The position numbers and the translations under genes are program-made. DNA of 9,777 nucleotides from Treponema sp. (lineage in GTDB: Bacteria > Spirochaetota > Spirochaetia > Treponematales > Breznakiellaceae): contig JAITAI010000119.1 of the NCBI GenBank assembly GCA_031284195.1, forward strand, positions 1 through 9,777. The letters are read 5' to 3'. The stretch's first letter is position 1; each line of letters opens with the position of its first letter. The notes under the pieces were generated by a model that saw nothing but the letters and a program-made list of their open reading frames with translations, made no database searches and had not been told where the DNA came from. Shown here piece by piece: positions 1 through 7,730 of this stretch.

Positions 1-170
1 GACCCGCTGAACCTGAGTCAAAGAGCAGACCTACCTTACAGGGTCAGGGAAGCTGACCGCAGCTCAGGTTGTTGAGGCTGCCGGTATCTGCCCTAAAAAA
101 TATAGGGGGAAAACGGAAAACCTATCTTGGAACAGTAGACACCCCTGGGGGCTCAGGGTATCCTGCACCT
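1..170. other. Region upstream of ravA, no gene recognised
   Basis: I find no complete gene here. One forward frame is open from the window edge to a TGA at 73-75 and could be the last 24 codons of an upstream gene, but 24 codons is too short to judge. The ravA frame is open back to a TTG at 69. However, the residues it would add (rich in Gly, Pro and Lys) do not resemble the start of RavA proteins, so this stretch is more likely an untranslated leader. I see no convincing -35/-10 pair. Confidence 0.3.
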
Positions 171-1853
171 ATGGCGGTCAAATCACACATAATCCCCTTA
201 CTCAAGGAATTAAACACCGGTATATACGAGAAGGAAGAGGTGATAGCCCTGGCCCTGCTTACGGCCATAGCCGGGGAAAGCCTGTTCCTCCTGGGGCCTC
301 CAGGGGTGGGTAAGAGCCTTATTGCCCGGCGGCTTAAATACGCCTTTAAGAACAGCAGCGCCTTTGAGTACCTGATGAGCCATTTCAGTACCCCTGATGA
401 AATCTTCGGTCCTGTGTCCATTAGAAAACTCAAAGATGCGGACAGGTATGAGCGGATAACCAAGGGCTACCTTCCCGAAGCGTCTGTGGTTTTCCTGGAT
501 GAGATATGGAAAGCCGGTCCATCCATTCAAAACGCCCTGCTTACGGTTTTGAATGAAAAGCTCTACCGTAACGGTGAACAGGAAATCCAGGTCCCCATGA
601 AGCTCCTCATTGCCGCGTCCAACGAAGTGCCTGCTCCAGGGCAGGGCCTGGAAGCCCTCTGGGATCGGTTCTTGGTGCGCCTTGCGGTGGAGAGCATCGT
701 GGATCCCGCATGTTTTAAGGCCATGATTACCTTGCCCCGGAGTTTTGATGTTTCTGCTCATGACCCGGTGCAGGAAGAACACAAAATCACCGATCCGGTT
801 TATGAAGCCTGGAGCCGGGGCATTGATGCCATTACCTTGCCGGATCATGTGTTTCAGGTCATCCTGTATATCCGATCCGGCAGTACCCTGACAAAGGGGG
901 CGCCGGAACCGGCAGAACTAGATGTATCTCCGCCACAAGGAGGGCTGAAAACCACATCGGATCGGCGGTGGCGGAAGATTCTGCGTTTATTGCGGACTTC
1001 AGCCTTCTTAAATGATCGAAAGCAGGTGGATCTCATGGATTGTTTCCTGATTAAACACTGTCTTTGGGATGTTCCAGAAGAGCGGGAAGCCGCGGCCCGG
1101 CTGGTTCATGAGGCCATTGAGCGGCAAGGATACGCTGCCTCTTTGGATTTCACCGGGATCCGGGAAGAACTGCGGGCATTGCAGGCTGAGATTACCCAGG
1201 AAACCAGGCGTATTCAAGATACCCGGACTGAGGTTTTACGGCTTATTGCCGGGGGCTACTACCGGATCACCGATACCCCAGAACGGTATATCAAAAAACA
1301 GGATTTTGAGGGCCTCACCCCAGAAGCCCAAACCCTGCCCCTGTATTCCCGGCAGCGCCTTGCATCAGGGTACCTGAATCGTAACCGATCCGCCCAATTA
1401 CAAAAAGGGTCAGGCGCCTTTAGTATGCAGGTAGATGGAATTGAGCAGGATATGGAAACCCTGATGATCCGGCAGGGAAACGCCCAGGTGAACCAGGGGA
1501 GCGGCCCTTTTCAGGTGACGATAGATGGGAGGGAATGTACCTTGGATACCATGCCTACCGGGGACAAACGGCGGATAAGCCGGAAACCTGCTGCTGCCCA
1601 GGAAAGGGCCTGGGATACCCGGATCCAGGGCTTTCTGGACTATACCGCTGGGCTGAAAAGCCGGCTTGCTCAGTACCGGAAGCGCGAGTACAAACAACTC
1701 CGGGTGAACCTGTTTGTGCCGCCTGCATTGGCAAGCCTGGTGGAGTCTCACATAGCCTTGGTCCACAAGGAGCTGGACAAAATTGAGGTGGAGACAAGGG
1801 AAATCCAGCACGCCTATAAAACCCTCACCGATGAAGAAGTGCTGCTTCGATGA
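171..1853 (+). CDS. ravA: MoxR-family AAA+ ATPase RavA
   Basis: This is a 560-residue ATPase of the RavA branch of the MoxR AAA+ family. These act as hexameric cytoplasmic chaperone-like motors with a VWA-domain partner, ViaA. Seen directly: Walker A GPPGVGKS at residues 42-49, Walker B VVFLDE at 106-111, sensor 1 around IAASNE at 147-152, a likely arginine finger in LWDRFLVR (about 163-170), and a sensor-2-like SDRRWRK at 263-269. Long stretches match what I recall of E. coli RavA, such as FEYLMSHFSTPDEIFGP and VFLDEIWKAGP. A helical segment (about 330-360) leads to a C-terminal region in the place of RavA's LARA domain. That region contains a two-fold repeat (413-432 and 443-462). At 560 residues it is longer than E. 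coli RavA (about 500). The ATG at 171 is chosen because RavA homology begins there, although its ribosome binding site is weak. The partner gene viaA follows on the same strand. Family assignment is secure, but the cellular client is unknown. Confidence 0.93.
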   Translation: MAVKSHIIPLLKELNTGIYEKEEVIALALLTAIAGESLFLLGPPGVGKSLIARRLKYAFKNSSAFEYLMSHFSTPDEIFGPVSIRKLKDADRYERITKGYLPEASVVFLDEIWKAGPSIQNALLTVLNEKLYRNGEQEIQVPMKLLIAASNEVPAPGQGLEALWDRFLVRLAVESIVDPACFKAMITLPRSFDVSAHDPVQEEHKITDPVYEAWSRGIDAITLPDHVFQVILYIRSGSTLTKGAPEPAELDVSPPQGGLKTTSDRRWRKILRLLRTSAFLNDRKQVDLMDCFLIKHCLWDVPEEREAAARLVHEAIERQGYAASLDFTGIREELRALQAEITQETRRIQDTRTEVLRLIAGGYYRITDTPERYIKKQDFEGLTPEAQTLPLYSRQRLASGYLNRNRSAQLQKGSGAFSMQVDGIEQDMETLMIRQGNAQVNQGSGPFQVTIDGRECTLDTMPTGDKRRISRKPAAAQERAWDTRIQGFLDYTAGLKSRLAQYRKREYKQLRVNLFVPPALASLVESHIALVHKELDKIEVETREIQHAYKTLTDEEVLLR

Positions 1854-1939
1854 GCAAGGAGGCTGATTTCATAAACCACAGGAGGGTATGGGTCATTAAG
1901 AAGCTAGACCCACAAAACGGGCGCGCCAGGAGAAGGTAG
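1850..1939 (+). other. Short interrupted reading frame in the ravA-viaA spacer
   Basis: An ATG overlaps the ravA stop codon as ATGA and opens a 29-codon frame (MSKEADFINHRRVWVIKKLD...) ending at a TAG at 1937-1939. Past that TAG the same frame stays open through the rest of the spacer and into viaA. The ATGA overlap suggests translational coupling, and an amber-interrupted small gene is possible. The peptide is basic and I do not recognise it, and no good ribosome binding site precedes the ATG. The 247-base spacer 1854-2100 otherwise shows only the viaA ribosome binding site. Chance is a fair alternative explanation. Confidence 0.2.
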
Positions 1940-2088
1940 CCACGTCGAACCGAAGAAGACCGGCGGCTTTTCCAGCGCTTCCCAGACCCGGAGTTTCGCA
2001 GAACAAGAGGGTATATGCCGCTCTTTTTCCTTGCTAGCCCCGGTGTTTTTTGTAAGGATAGGCTCAAGCGATGGGTTCAGTTTAGATT

Positions 2089-2095
2089 AAGGAGG
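2089..2095 (+). promoter_or_regulatory. Ribosome binding site of viaA
   Basis: AAGGAGG lies five bases before the ATG at 2101. It is a strong Shine-Dalgarno match and fixes the viaA start. By contrast, ravA has no comparable site, so the second gene of the pair may be translated efficiently on its own. Confidence 0.8.
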
Positions 2096-2100
2096 CGGAT

Positions 2101-3777
2101 ATGCAACAGAATACCTTCTATCAATTTCATAAATTCATCCACTTCGGTGCAGTGGCAGACCAAAAGGGCAGAGCCCGGATGGCCGCTGCCATCTATGGGT
2201 ACTTGCTGGATCAGCCCGGAAGCGAACAGCGCCTCGCGGGCCTCGTTGCAGGGGATACCGGTACCTTCGCGCCGATCATCCGAACCATAGTATCCAACCA
2301 GGGGATGCGGGAACTCTGCATACAGGACGCCTTGAGTACCCCGTTGCCTGCCTCACAGACAGGGGCAGCCCTGAAGCCTTTGCTTGCGGAAGACCTGACT
2401 AAAGCAATCCTGGATTTCATCAACACCGCCCAAAGAAGCATACAAAAAACCGAAAGCCCCTTTGCCGTGGAACAAAGTCTCTTAGCTGACTTCGAATCTT
2501 TGGAACCCGGGGACTTCCAGGATGCCTGGGAAGGACTGGTCCCTTTCATCCAGGAAACCTATGAACCCCAAGAATTGGATACTGCCTTTTATACCCAAGA
2601 GTTTCAGAAAAGCCTTTTGCCCCCTCAATCCAAGCGGAAACCCAAGAACCCCTGGGCAGGATCCCACTTTGCCGGGGTAAAAGAGCATTTTACCGAACGA
2701 TGGGCTGCCCTGCTTTCCCAGAAACAGCGGGCCTGGGAACAAGAATGGTTCGAAGCCCAGGGAAAGCGCTGCCGGGAAACCCTCTCCCAACGAATAGAGG
2801 CGTATAAAAATATGGAAGAACTGTTTAACCCCTTTCCCGGCGAACCTCGGCGGCTCTGGGACCTGAGCGCTGCAGGACAAAAGGTCAATTTTACGGCGTT
2901 CCATACCTACGCAAAACTCCTGGAACGAGACCCCCTTGTTCAGGACCTCGCCAACAGTCTGGGAAGGCACAAGACCGAGGCATGGGCAGTAGAGCCGCTT
3001 ATAGAAGCCCCGACCCCTGAACCGGAAGGGCTGGTGGAACAGGCAAGCAAAGGGGACCTCATCGGGGTACATGAAAGCGATGATCTCAGCAGCATCCTCC
3101 CTTCCGAAGCAGCCTTACTCACCGATGAGACCGCCCAATGGATGTTCTACCAGCAATTCGCCGCCAAGAAACTGCTCACCTATGCGTACCGGCAGGAGTT
3201 TTTTTCCCCTCCAAAAACCCTGCCTGGGATGCCCCAGGGTAGGACTCGAAAAGGACCGGAAGCCCCCAAAGGCCCGTTTATCCTCTGTATTGATACCAGC
3301 GGTTCCATGCGGGGCATCCCTGAAACCGTGGCCAAGACCCTCTGTTTTGCCCTCTTGAAGATCGCCCTGCAGGATACCCGGGACTGGTATCTGATTTCTT
3401 TCTCCACTGGTATGAAGGCCCTGCATATCGCTAAAACCGTACAGCCTAAGGATCTCTGGCAGGCCCTGGACCGGCTCAGTGAGTTCTTGTCTATCAGTTT
3501 TTACGGCGGCACCAATGCAGGGCCTGCGCTCCGGCAGGCCCTGGACTTGCGGGAAACCCAGGAGTTCCAGAAAGCGGATGTGCTCATGGTTTCAGACTTT
3601 ATCATGCCCCCTTTGGATGAACCAACCCTGGCCCGGATCAAGGCTGCAAAGGAAGGGCACACCCAGTTTCACAGCCTCTTGATCGGAGACCGGGGAAACA
3701 AGGCCGTCAATCAGGCGGTGGTAGCGGTCTTTGACCGCCAGTGGGTATATGAAGCGGACATTCCAGAACTGCCTTAA
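2101..3777 (+). CDS. viaA: VWA-domain protein ViaA, RavA partner
   Basis: This 558-residue protein has a C-terminal von Willebrand factor A domain and corresponds to ViaA, the partner and stimulator of the RavA ATPase. The metal-ion-dependent adhesion site is complete: DTSGS at 398-402, Thr471 in YGGTNAG, and Asp499 in VSDF. The surrounding VWA sequence (GPFILCIDTSGSM, then CFALLKIALQ) closely resembles E. coli ViaA. The first 370 or so residues are mainly helical with no recognisable motif, as in other ViaA proteins, and there is no signal peptide or membrane helix, so it should be cytoplasmic or peripheral. It is longer than E. coli ViaA (about 480). The start is fixed by AAGGAGG five bases upstream. 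Gene order ravA then viaA is the conserved order. The spacer of 247 bases is unusually wide for a tightly coupled operon. The TAA stop overlaps the stop of the convergent peptidase gene, and no terminator is visible between them. Confidence 0.9.
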   Translation: MQQNTFYQFHKFIHFGAVADQKGRARMAAAIYGYLLDQPGSEQRLAGLVAGDTGTFAPIIRTIVSNQGMRELCIQDALSTPLPASQTGAALKPLLAEDLTKAILDFINTAQRSIQKTESPFAVEQSLLADFESLEPGDFQDAWEGLVPFIQETYEPQELDTAFYTQEFQKSLLPPQSKRKPKNPWAGSHFAGVKEHFTERWAALLSQKQRAWEQEWFEAQGKRCRETLSQRIEAYKNMEELFNPFPGEPRRLWDLSAAGQKVNFTAFHTYAKLLERDPLVQDLANSLGRHKTEAWAVEPLIEAPTPEPEGLVEQASKGDLIGVHESDDLSSILPSEAALLTDETAQWMFYQQFAAKKLLTYAYRQEFFSPPKTLPGMPQGRTRKGPEAPKGPFILCIDTSGSMRGIPETVAKTLCFALLKIALQDTRDWYLISFSTGMKALHIAKTVQPKDLWQALDRLSEFLSISFYGGTNAGPALRQALDLRETQEFQKADVLMVSDFIMPPLDEPTLARIKAAKEGHTQFHSLLIGDRGNKAVNQAVVAVFDRQWVYEADIPELP

Positions 3778-5000
3778 GATTCCGCCATCATAAGCCATGC
3801 CATGACCTTGGCATTCCCCAGGATATGCTCGATTACCGTGTACTCGTTGGGTTGATGGGCAGTGGTGTCCATCCGGGACCACACCACTGCGGGAATCCCC
3901 GCGTTCCTGAGATGCGCGGCCACGGTACCGCCTCCTATGCCAATGAGCCGGGTATCCACTTGGTAGATCTCCTTGACTGCTTGGGAGAGCAAGCCTACGA
4001 TGGGCGCATCCGGGAGGGTAGGTTTTGATTCCATGGTTTGAACCGGGGTGTAGGCGATGTGCACCTGATACTTGGCCTCAATCAGCGTTTTTATCCGGTG
4101 AATCTCCTCCAGTACGGCCTTGATGGGATACTGAGGTAAAATCCGCATATCCATGTAAAACACATCTTCCCCAGGGATGGTGTTGATGTTGGGGACATTA
4201 GCCTCTTTCTTGGTGGGCTGGAAAGTGGAATAATCCGGCTCAAAGAGCGCGTCCCGTTGGGCAAAGCGTTGAGAAAGCCCGGTATGCAGGCTCAGGGCCA
4301 GGTCCGCTGCAGCTAGGTGGGTATTGACCCCCTGGTCAGGCCGGGACCCGTGGGCCTGGACTCCGGTGGTGGTAAACCGGAGCCATAGGAGGTTCTTTTC
4401 TGCGATTTCTATAGTGGCTCCCTGATTATCCCCGCCGTCGGGGATGAGGACCCTATCCTCAGGATTGAAGAGGTTCCGGTTCTTAAGGAGCCACTGGATG
4501 CCATACTCGCTGCCCATCTCTTCATCTGCCACAAACAGAAGTTTCACCGTATGGGGGGGCTGGATCCCCTGCTTCACCAGGGCCAAGGCAGCGATGATCG
4601 AAGACGTGATGCCTTGTTGGTTATCCTCCACTCCCCGGCCAATGAGCCGTCCCTCTTTTTGCACCACGGTCCAGGGCTCGCTTTTCCAGAGCGCCCTTTC
4701 ACCAGGAGGCACCACGTCCAGATGACTCATGATCCATAAGCGCGGGGCGCCGGTCTTACCGGGAAGGGTGGCCACCAGGTTAGGCCGTTTGCCGCCTTTG
4801 GCCTGGGGATCCGGGGCATCGTGCCGTTCCAGGGTCGTGATGCCTTGAGCGGCAAGCCACGTTTCCAGGAACTCCGCTTTATCCAGTTCTCCTGTTCCAC
4901 CAGAAACAGGGGCTATGGCAGGCCGTTTGGTCAACTCGGTTTCTAACTCCACCACTAGGGGGAGGGCCTTATCAATAAAGGTCCTCATTGCTTGGTTCAT
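3774..5000 (-). CDS. M20-family metallopeptidase (ArgE/DapE type)
   Basis: This is a 408-residue zinc-dependent hydrolase of the M20 peptidase family. These enzymes cleave amide bonds in dipeptides, N-acyl amino acids or related small substrates in the cytoplasm. The expected metal and catalytic residues are present: His93 and Asp95 in SHLDVV, Asp126 in GRGVEDNQQG, the Glu160-Glu161 pair in ADEEMGSE, Asp188 in IPDGG, and a C-terminal His382 in TTAHQPNEY. His217 in QAHGSRP marks the dimerisation domain that interrupts the catalytic domain. A longer frame runs back to 5063. The ATG at 5000 is preferred because AAGGAG lies upstream of it and the extra 21 residues would overlap the end of galE. 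It sits 31 bases after galE, so the two are probably co-transcribed. Its stop shares the TTAA at 3774-3777 with viaA. I cannot tell the exact substrate from sequence, so I give no gene symbol. Confidence 0.88.
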   Translation of the reverse strand: MNQAMRTFIDKALPLVVELETELTKRPAIAPVSGGTGELDKAEFLETWLAAQGITTLERHDAPDPQAKGGKRPNLVATLPGKTGAPRLWIMSHLDVVPPGERALWKSEPWTVVQKEGRLIGRGVEDNQQGITSSIIAALALVKQGIQPPHTVKLLFVADEEMGSEYGIQWLLKNRNLFNPEDRVLIPDGGDNQGATIEIAEKNLLWLRFTTTGVQAHGSRPDQGVNTHLAAADLALSLHTGLSQRFAQRDALFEPDYSTFQPTKKEANVPNINTIPGEDVFYMDMRILPQYPIKAVLEEIHRIKTLIEAKYQVHIAYTPVQTMESKPTLPDAPIVGLLSQAVKEIYQVDTRLIGIGGGTVAAHLRNAGIPAVVWSRMDTTAHQPNEYTVIEHILGNAKVMAWLMMAES

Positions 5001-5012
5001 GGTATCTTCTAT

Positions 5013-5017
5013 CTCCT
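5013..5017 (-). promoter_or_regulatory. Ribosome binding site of the M20 peptidase
   Basis: On the minus strand AAAGGAGAT lies in the 31-base gap between galE and the peptidase, with its AGGAG core 12 bases from the ATG at 5000. The spacing is slightly long. It is still the only good site near any candidate start, and it argues against the longer frame starting at 5063. Confidence 0.6.
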
Positions 5018-5031
5018 TTGTATGGATAAGG

Positions 5032-6012
5032 CTAACCCTGGTGGTACTGCCTACAGTAGACATTCCAGCTGGTCTGTACCAAGGTATCCAAGTCCGAGAA
5101 TCCGGCGGTCCAGCCTAGGGTCTCCCGGGCATAGCCGGCAGAAGCAGTGAGCTTTCCAGGGTCTCCTGGCCTGCGATGGGTAATCCTGGCAGGAATGGGC
5201 TTTCCCGTGATCCGCCGGGCCGCATCGAGGATTTCCAGTACGGAAAGGCCGGTTTCGCTTCCCAGGTTAACCGTGAGACTGTGCTTGTATCGGTGGATAT
5301 AGTCCAAGGCAGCCACATGACCTTTGGCAAGGTCGCTCACATGGATGTAGTCTCGGACCCCAGTACCGTCAGGGGTATCATAATCATTCCCAAATACCTG
5401 CACCTCTTCCCGCATACCGCAGGCTGCTTCCATGATCACCGGAATCAGGTTGGCAGGGTTCTGTTCCAGCCCGGTGATCCGGCCCTGCACATCGTAGCCT
5501 GCGGCATTGAAATACCGGAGAATAGCAAAGCGGATCCCTTTCAGCTTTTCATACCACCCTAGGAACCGCTCAATCTCCAGCTTGGTAAAGCCGTAATAGT
5601 TTTCCGGCTTAGTGGGGTGTTGTTCATCTACCGGAAGGTACACCGGTTCACCGTAGACTGCAGCGCTAGAAGAGAAGATAATGCAGGGTATTTGCGCTTC
5701 CACTGCGGCGTTCAGGATGTGGATGGTCCCGTTGATGTTGTTTAGGGAATACTTTTCCGGTTTCACCATGGATTCCCCTGCGGCCTTGTACGCGGCCAGA
5801 TGTATGAGGGCATCGAAGCCCTCCTGAGCAGTCCGGACCAGGCGGGAATAATCCTGAATGTCCCCGTGAATAAAGGTTTCCTCAGGGAAAAGATTCTCCC
5901 GCAGCCCGCTGGAAAGGTTATCGTACACCGTAACCCGATGGCCCTGATCCAGGAATTCCCGGGCTACATGACTGCCGATATAACCCGCTCCGCCAATGAT
6001 TAGTATAGTCAT
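5032..6012 (-). CDS. galE: UDP-glucose 4-epimerase
   Basis: This 326-residue enzyme of the extended short-chain dehydrogenase/reductase family interconverts UDP-glucose and UDP-galactose with tightly bound NAD. That supplies galactose units for surface glycans and lets galactose enter glycolysis. Seen directly: the N-terminal NAD-binding GGAGYIGS at 7-14, the acidic DN at 31-32 after the second strand, LAAYKA at 72-77, the serine cluster SSSAAVYG at 114-121, and the catalytic Tyr140-x-x-x-Lys144 in YYGFTK. FNAAGYD at 168-174 and VRDYIHV at 219-225 are further GalE signatures. Length is normal. By my eye alignment, Leu288 falls where E. coli GalE has the bulky gating residue Tyr299, which could also admit N-acetylated UDP-sugars. 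That last point is inference. The start is firm because the dinucleotide fold begins at residue 2. The M20 peptidase follows 31 bases later. A near-leaderless promoter lies just upstream. Confidence 0.94.
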   Translation of the reverse strand: MTILIIGGAGYIGSHVAREFLDQGHRVTVYDNLSSGLRENLFPEETFIHGDIQDYSRLVRTAQEGFDALIHLAAYKAAGESMVKPEKYSLNNINGTIHILNAAVEAQIPCIIFSSSAAVYGEPVYLPVDEQHPTKPENYYGFTKLEIERFLGWYEKLKGIRFAILRYFNAAGYDVQGRITGLEQNPANLIPVIMEAACGMREEVQVFGNDYDTPDGTGVRDYIHVSDLAKGHVAALDYIHRYKHSLTVNLGSETGLSVLEILDAARRITGKPIPARITHRRPGDPGKLTASAGYARETLGWTAGFSDLDTLVQTSWNVYCRQYHQG

Positions 6013-6020
6013 ACCTTACC

Positions 6021-6048
6021 AGTATACCCTAAAACCCCATGAGTTCAA
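6021..6048 (-). promoter_or_regulatory. Promoter of galE, near-leaderless
   Basis: On the minus strand, TTGAAC (6043-6048) and TATACT (6021-6026) are separated by 16 bases, a good sigma-70-type pair. With usual spacing, transcription would begin only about two bases before the galE ATG at 6012. The AAGG just before the ATG would then be mostly or wholly outside the mRNA. The promoter separates galE and the peptidase from mazG, whose end lies 175 bases upstream. Confidence 0.55.
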
Positions 6049-6187
6049 TGCACCGCCATGAAGCGCCTGGGGACCGGCCCATGTACGTGGATAAAGATAA
6101 AACGAGGGTACCCAAAATGTACCGGACCCTAGGCCGCCCTAACCAGAACCTGGCCCGATCAGCTTTGCTCTGCCCTGATCCTCATCC

Positions 6188-7012
6188 TTAGCGGGTCCTC
6201 TTTGCCTCTTCCCAAAACCCATCCATCAGGGCCAGGTTATCCTGGTTCATCTCCTGCGCCATATCGCCCATGCTTTGTTCCACATATTTGAACCGTTTGG
6301 TAAAGGTTCCATTGGTCCGCTGCAGCGCAACCGAAGGCTCCACGTTTAAAAACCTGCAGAGGTTCACTACGGAAAAGAGCAGGTCCCCTAGTTCCGCTTC
6401 CACTGCATCGGTGGCGGATTCACCCGTCCCCGGCGTATCCCTGGCAAGCCCTTTCAAGGAGACTACTGCTTCAGTTACTTCTCCCAATTCTTCCTCGATT
6501 TTACGGACCACCCCCTCCATACAGGGCCAATCAAAACCCGCTTTGGCAGCCTGCTTTTGGAGCTTATAGGCGCGGTCCAGAGGAGGCAGGGCCCGGGAAA
6601 CCTGATCCAGCAGGGAATCTTTAGGCTTCCGGCCCTCTTGTTCCACCTTGATCCGGGCCCAATTATCCAGTACCTCACGGCTGTCTCTGACCTGGAGGTC
6701 TCCAAATACATGGGGATGCCGGCGGATGAGTTTCTCCGAGACTCCGGCAAGCACATCCGCCACCGAGAAAAGCCCTTCTTCCTGGTGCATATAGGAAAGC
6801 ATAGTTACTAAGAGAAAGAGGTCCCCTAATTCTTCTTTAATATGCGCTGAATCCTGTTCATCTATGGCTTCCACACATTCATAGGTTTCTTCAATCAGGT
6901 CCCCCCGGAGACTGCGGGGGGTTTGCTCCATATCCCAGGGACAGCCTCCGGGGGATCTGAGCCGTGAGACGATATCATATAAGCCCTTAAAGGCAGCGCT
7001 TGTATCCTGCAT
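6188..7012 (-). CDS. mazG: Nucleoside triphosphate pyrophosphohydrolase MazG
   Basis: This 274-residue all-helical MazG protein hydrolyses (d)NTPs to the monophosphate and pyrophosphate, cleaning the nucleotide pool and in some bacteria lowering ppGpp during stress. It has the standard tandem two-domain form. The N-terminal domain opens with the diagnostic LRSPGGCPWDMEQTPRSL (18-35) and carries metal-binding EETYE at 41-45 and EELGD at 60-64. The C-terminal domain carries EEELGE at 173-178 and EAELGDLLF at 206-214. A short Gly/Thr/Ser-rich insertion (about 189-203) loosens the second domain's linker. The N terminus is complete and no alternative start exists upstream. I see no strong ribosome binding site or promoter. 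Just after the stop a weak dyad (GATCAG/CTGATC, 6157-6180) could fold in the mRNA but lacks a U-tract, so it is not a clear terminator. Confidence 0.94.
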   Translation of the reverse strand: MQDTSAAFKGLYDIVSRLRSPGGCPWDMEQTPRSLRGDLIEETYECVEAIDEQDSAHIKEELGDLFLLVTMLSYMHQEEGLFSVADVLAGVSEKLIRRHPHVFGDLQVRDSREVLDNWARIKVEQEGRKPKDSLLDQVSRALPPLDRAYKLQKQAAKAGFDWPCMEGVVRKIEEELGEVTEAVVSLKGLARDTPGTGESATDAVEAELGDLLFSVVNLCRFLNVEPSVALQRTNGTFTKRFKYVEQSMGDMAQEMNQDNLALMDGFWEEAKRTR

Positions 7013-7094
7013 ACTTTAGTGTGGGGAGCAGCCCATAAAAGATCAAGCCTGGACTATGGCTTTTCCTAACCTAATCAAGAACGGGAGCGAATAA

Positions 7095-7361
7095 AGACCC
7101 AGGTGTGTAATTCCCAATAGGAAGTTTGAAGCATACCAGAAGAGGGGCTTTGGGCCAGCCTTTGCGACAGAGAAGCTGACGGAAAGGGAACAGATCGAGG
7201 TGATGGACGATGCGCTGCGGAGATGGCTTATAGATGAGGGGATGGAGAAACAGAACCGGCCAAACCTCCCGGCTTCTTGGAAAAATCACCAGGCTTCGGA
7301 ATATCGGAACCGGAGGAAGGCGGAAGGCACATTTTTTCAGAGACAACCCGCTGGCAGTTGA
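7095..7361 (+). pseudogene. Remnant of an ISNCY-type transposase
   Basis: A forward frame without stops, and without a plausible start, encodes text resembling the N-terminal third of ISNCY-family transposases. It reads IPNRKF, then YQKRGFGPAFATEKL, then ALRRWLIDEGM. The matching family pattern, recalled rather than searched, is a 'PSNR' box, a 'Y..DFGPT.AAEKL' helix and an 'LR.WLIEAG' recognition helix. Between the PNRK box and the FGP motif about eight residues seem to be missing, and after YRNRRKAEGTFF the similarity is lost before a TGA at 7359-7361. The DDE catalytic core is absent, so this is a dead fragment. I found no terminal inverted repeats. It sits between mazG and the repeat-rich region. 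Confidence 0.5.
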
Positions 7362-7522
7362 AACGGGCGGCACTTGGCCCGTGGGGAGAACTTCTGCACG
7401 TTGTGATTGCATAAACCGGTACGGAACGGACAGCGGAGACCCTTGTGTAAACCTTTGGTTCGACGCAAAAGATCCCGCCGCATTGGTTGGAAAACCAAAA
7501 AATGGTGTAAAGAGAGCGCTAC
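7362..7522. other. Non-coding stretch with a GNRA-capped hairpin
   Basis: I see no gene in these 161 bases. The only structure is a perfect six-base-pair hairpin, TTGGTT-GGAA-AACCAA at 7483-7498, whose loop fits the GNRA pattern. It is followed by A residues rather than T residues, so it is not a terminator on this strand. It may be further decayed insertion-sequence material. Confidence 0.3.
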
Positions 7523-7730
7523 GTTTAACTCGGCGGCAAAGCCGCTGCGGACTGTGTGCGCTTCGGGGCTAAAGTCCCTCGGTTTCCATTCACCTAGGCC
7601 GGTCACTTCGGTAACTTCATTGCCACCGCTCTTTCCCACGGCTCATTCCGGCGCATTTTGGCCCTGGTCTTTACTTTGCAAGGCTCTTATTCGGACTGGC
7701 AAAACGTCGTAAACAGCCGAAACGTTAGAC
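7523..7730 (+). other. Candidate attC recombination site A
   Basis: This 208-base imperfect palindrome has termini of integron attC type. It begins GTTTAAC (7523-7529, fits RYYYAAC) and ends GTTAGAC (7724-7730, fits GTTRRRY). Inside each end, arms resembling L boxes pair partially: CGGCGGC near 7531 against AACAGCCG near 7713. It shares with site B a ten-base block TTCACCTAGG (here 7589-7598), then a small hairpin (here a TTCG loop inside GGTCACTTCGGTAAC), and a right end of the form CGGACTGG...ACAG..GAACGTTA. The block lies 66 bases from the left end and 141 from the right end, against 59 and 134 in B. At about 200 bases it would be a very long attC. Reading frames that cross it are not convincing proteins. 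Confidence 0.5.

Noticed and set aside
69..170. Start of ravA at the TTG at 69, giving 594 residues
   Set aside because: The additional 34 residues do not resemble RavA proteins, whose homology begins at the ATG at 171.
5001..5063. Longer M20 peptidase start at 5063
   Set aside because: It would overlap the end of galE, and the ribosome binding site at 5013-5017 points to the ATG at 5000.
7407..7712. A 101-codon forward frame as a protein gene
   Set aside because: Most of it lies in imperfect palindrome A, it has no ribosome binding site, and its composition is that of folded repeat sequence.
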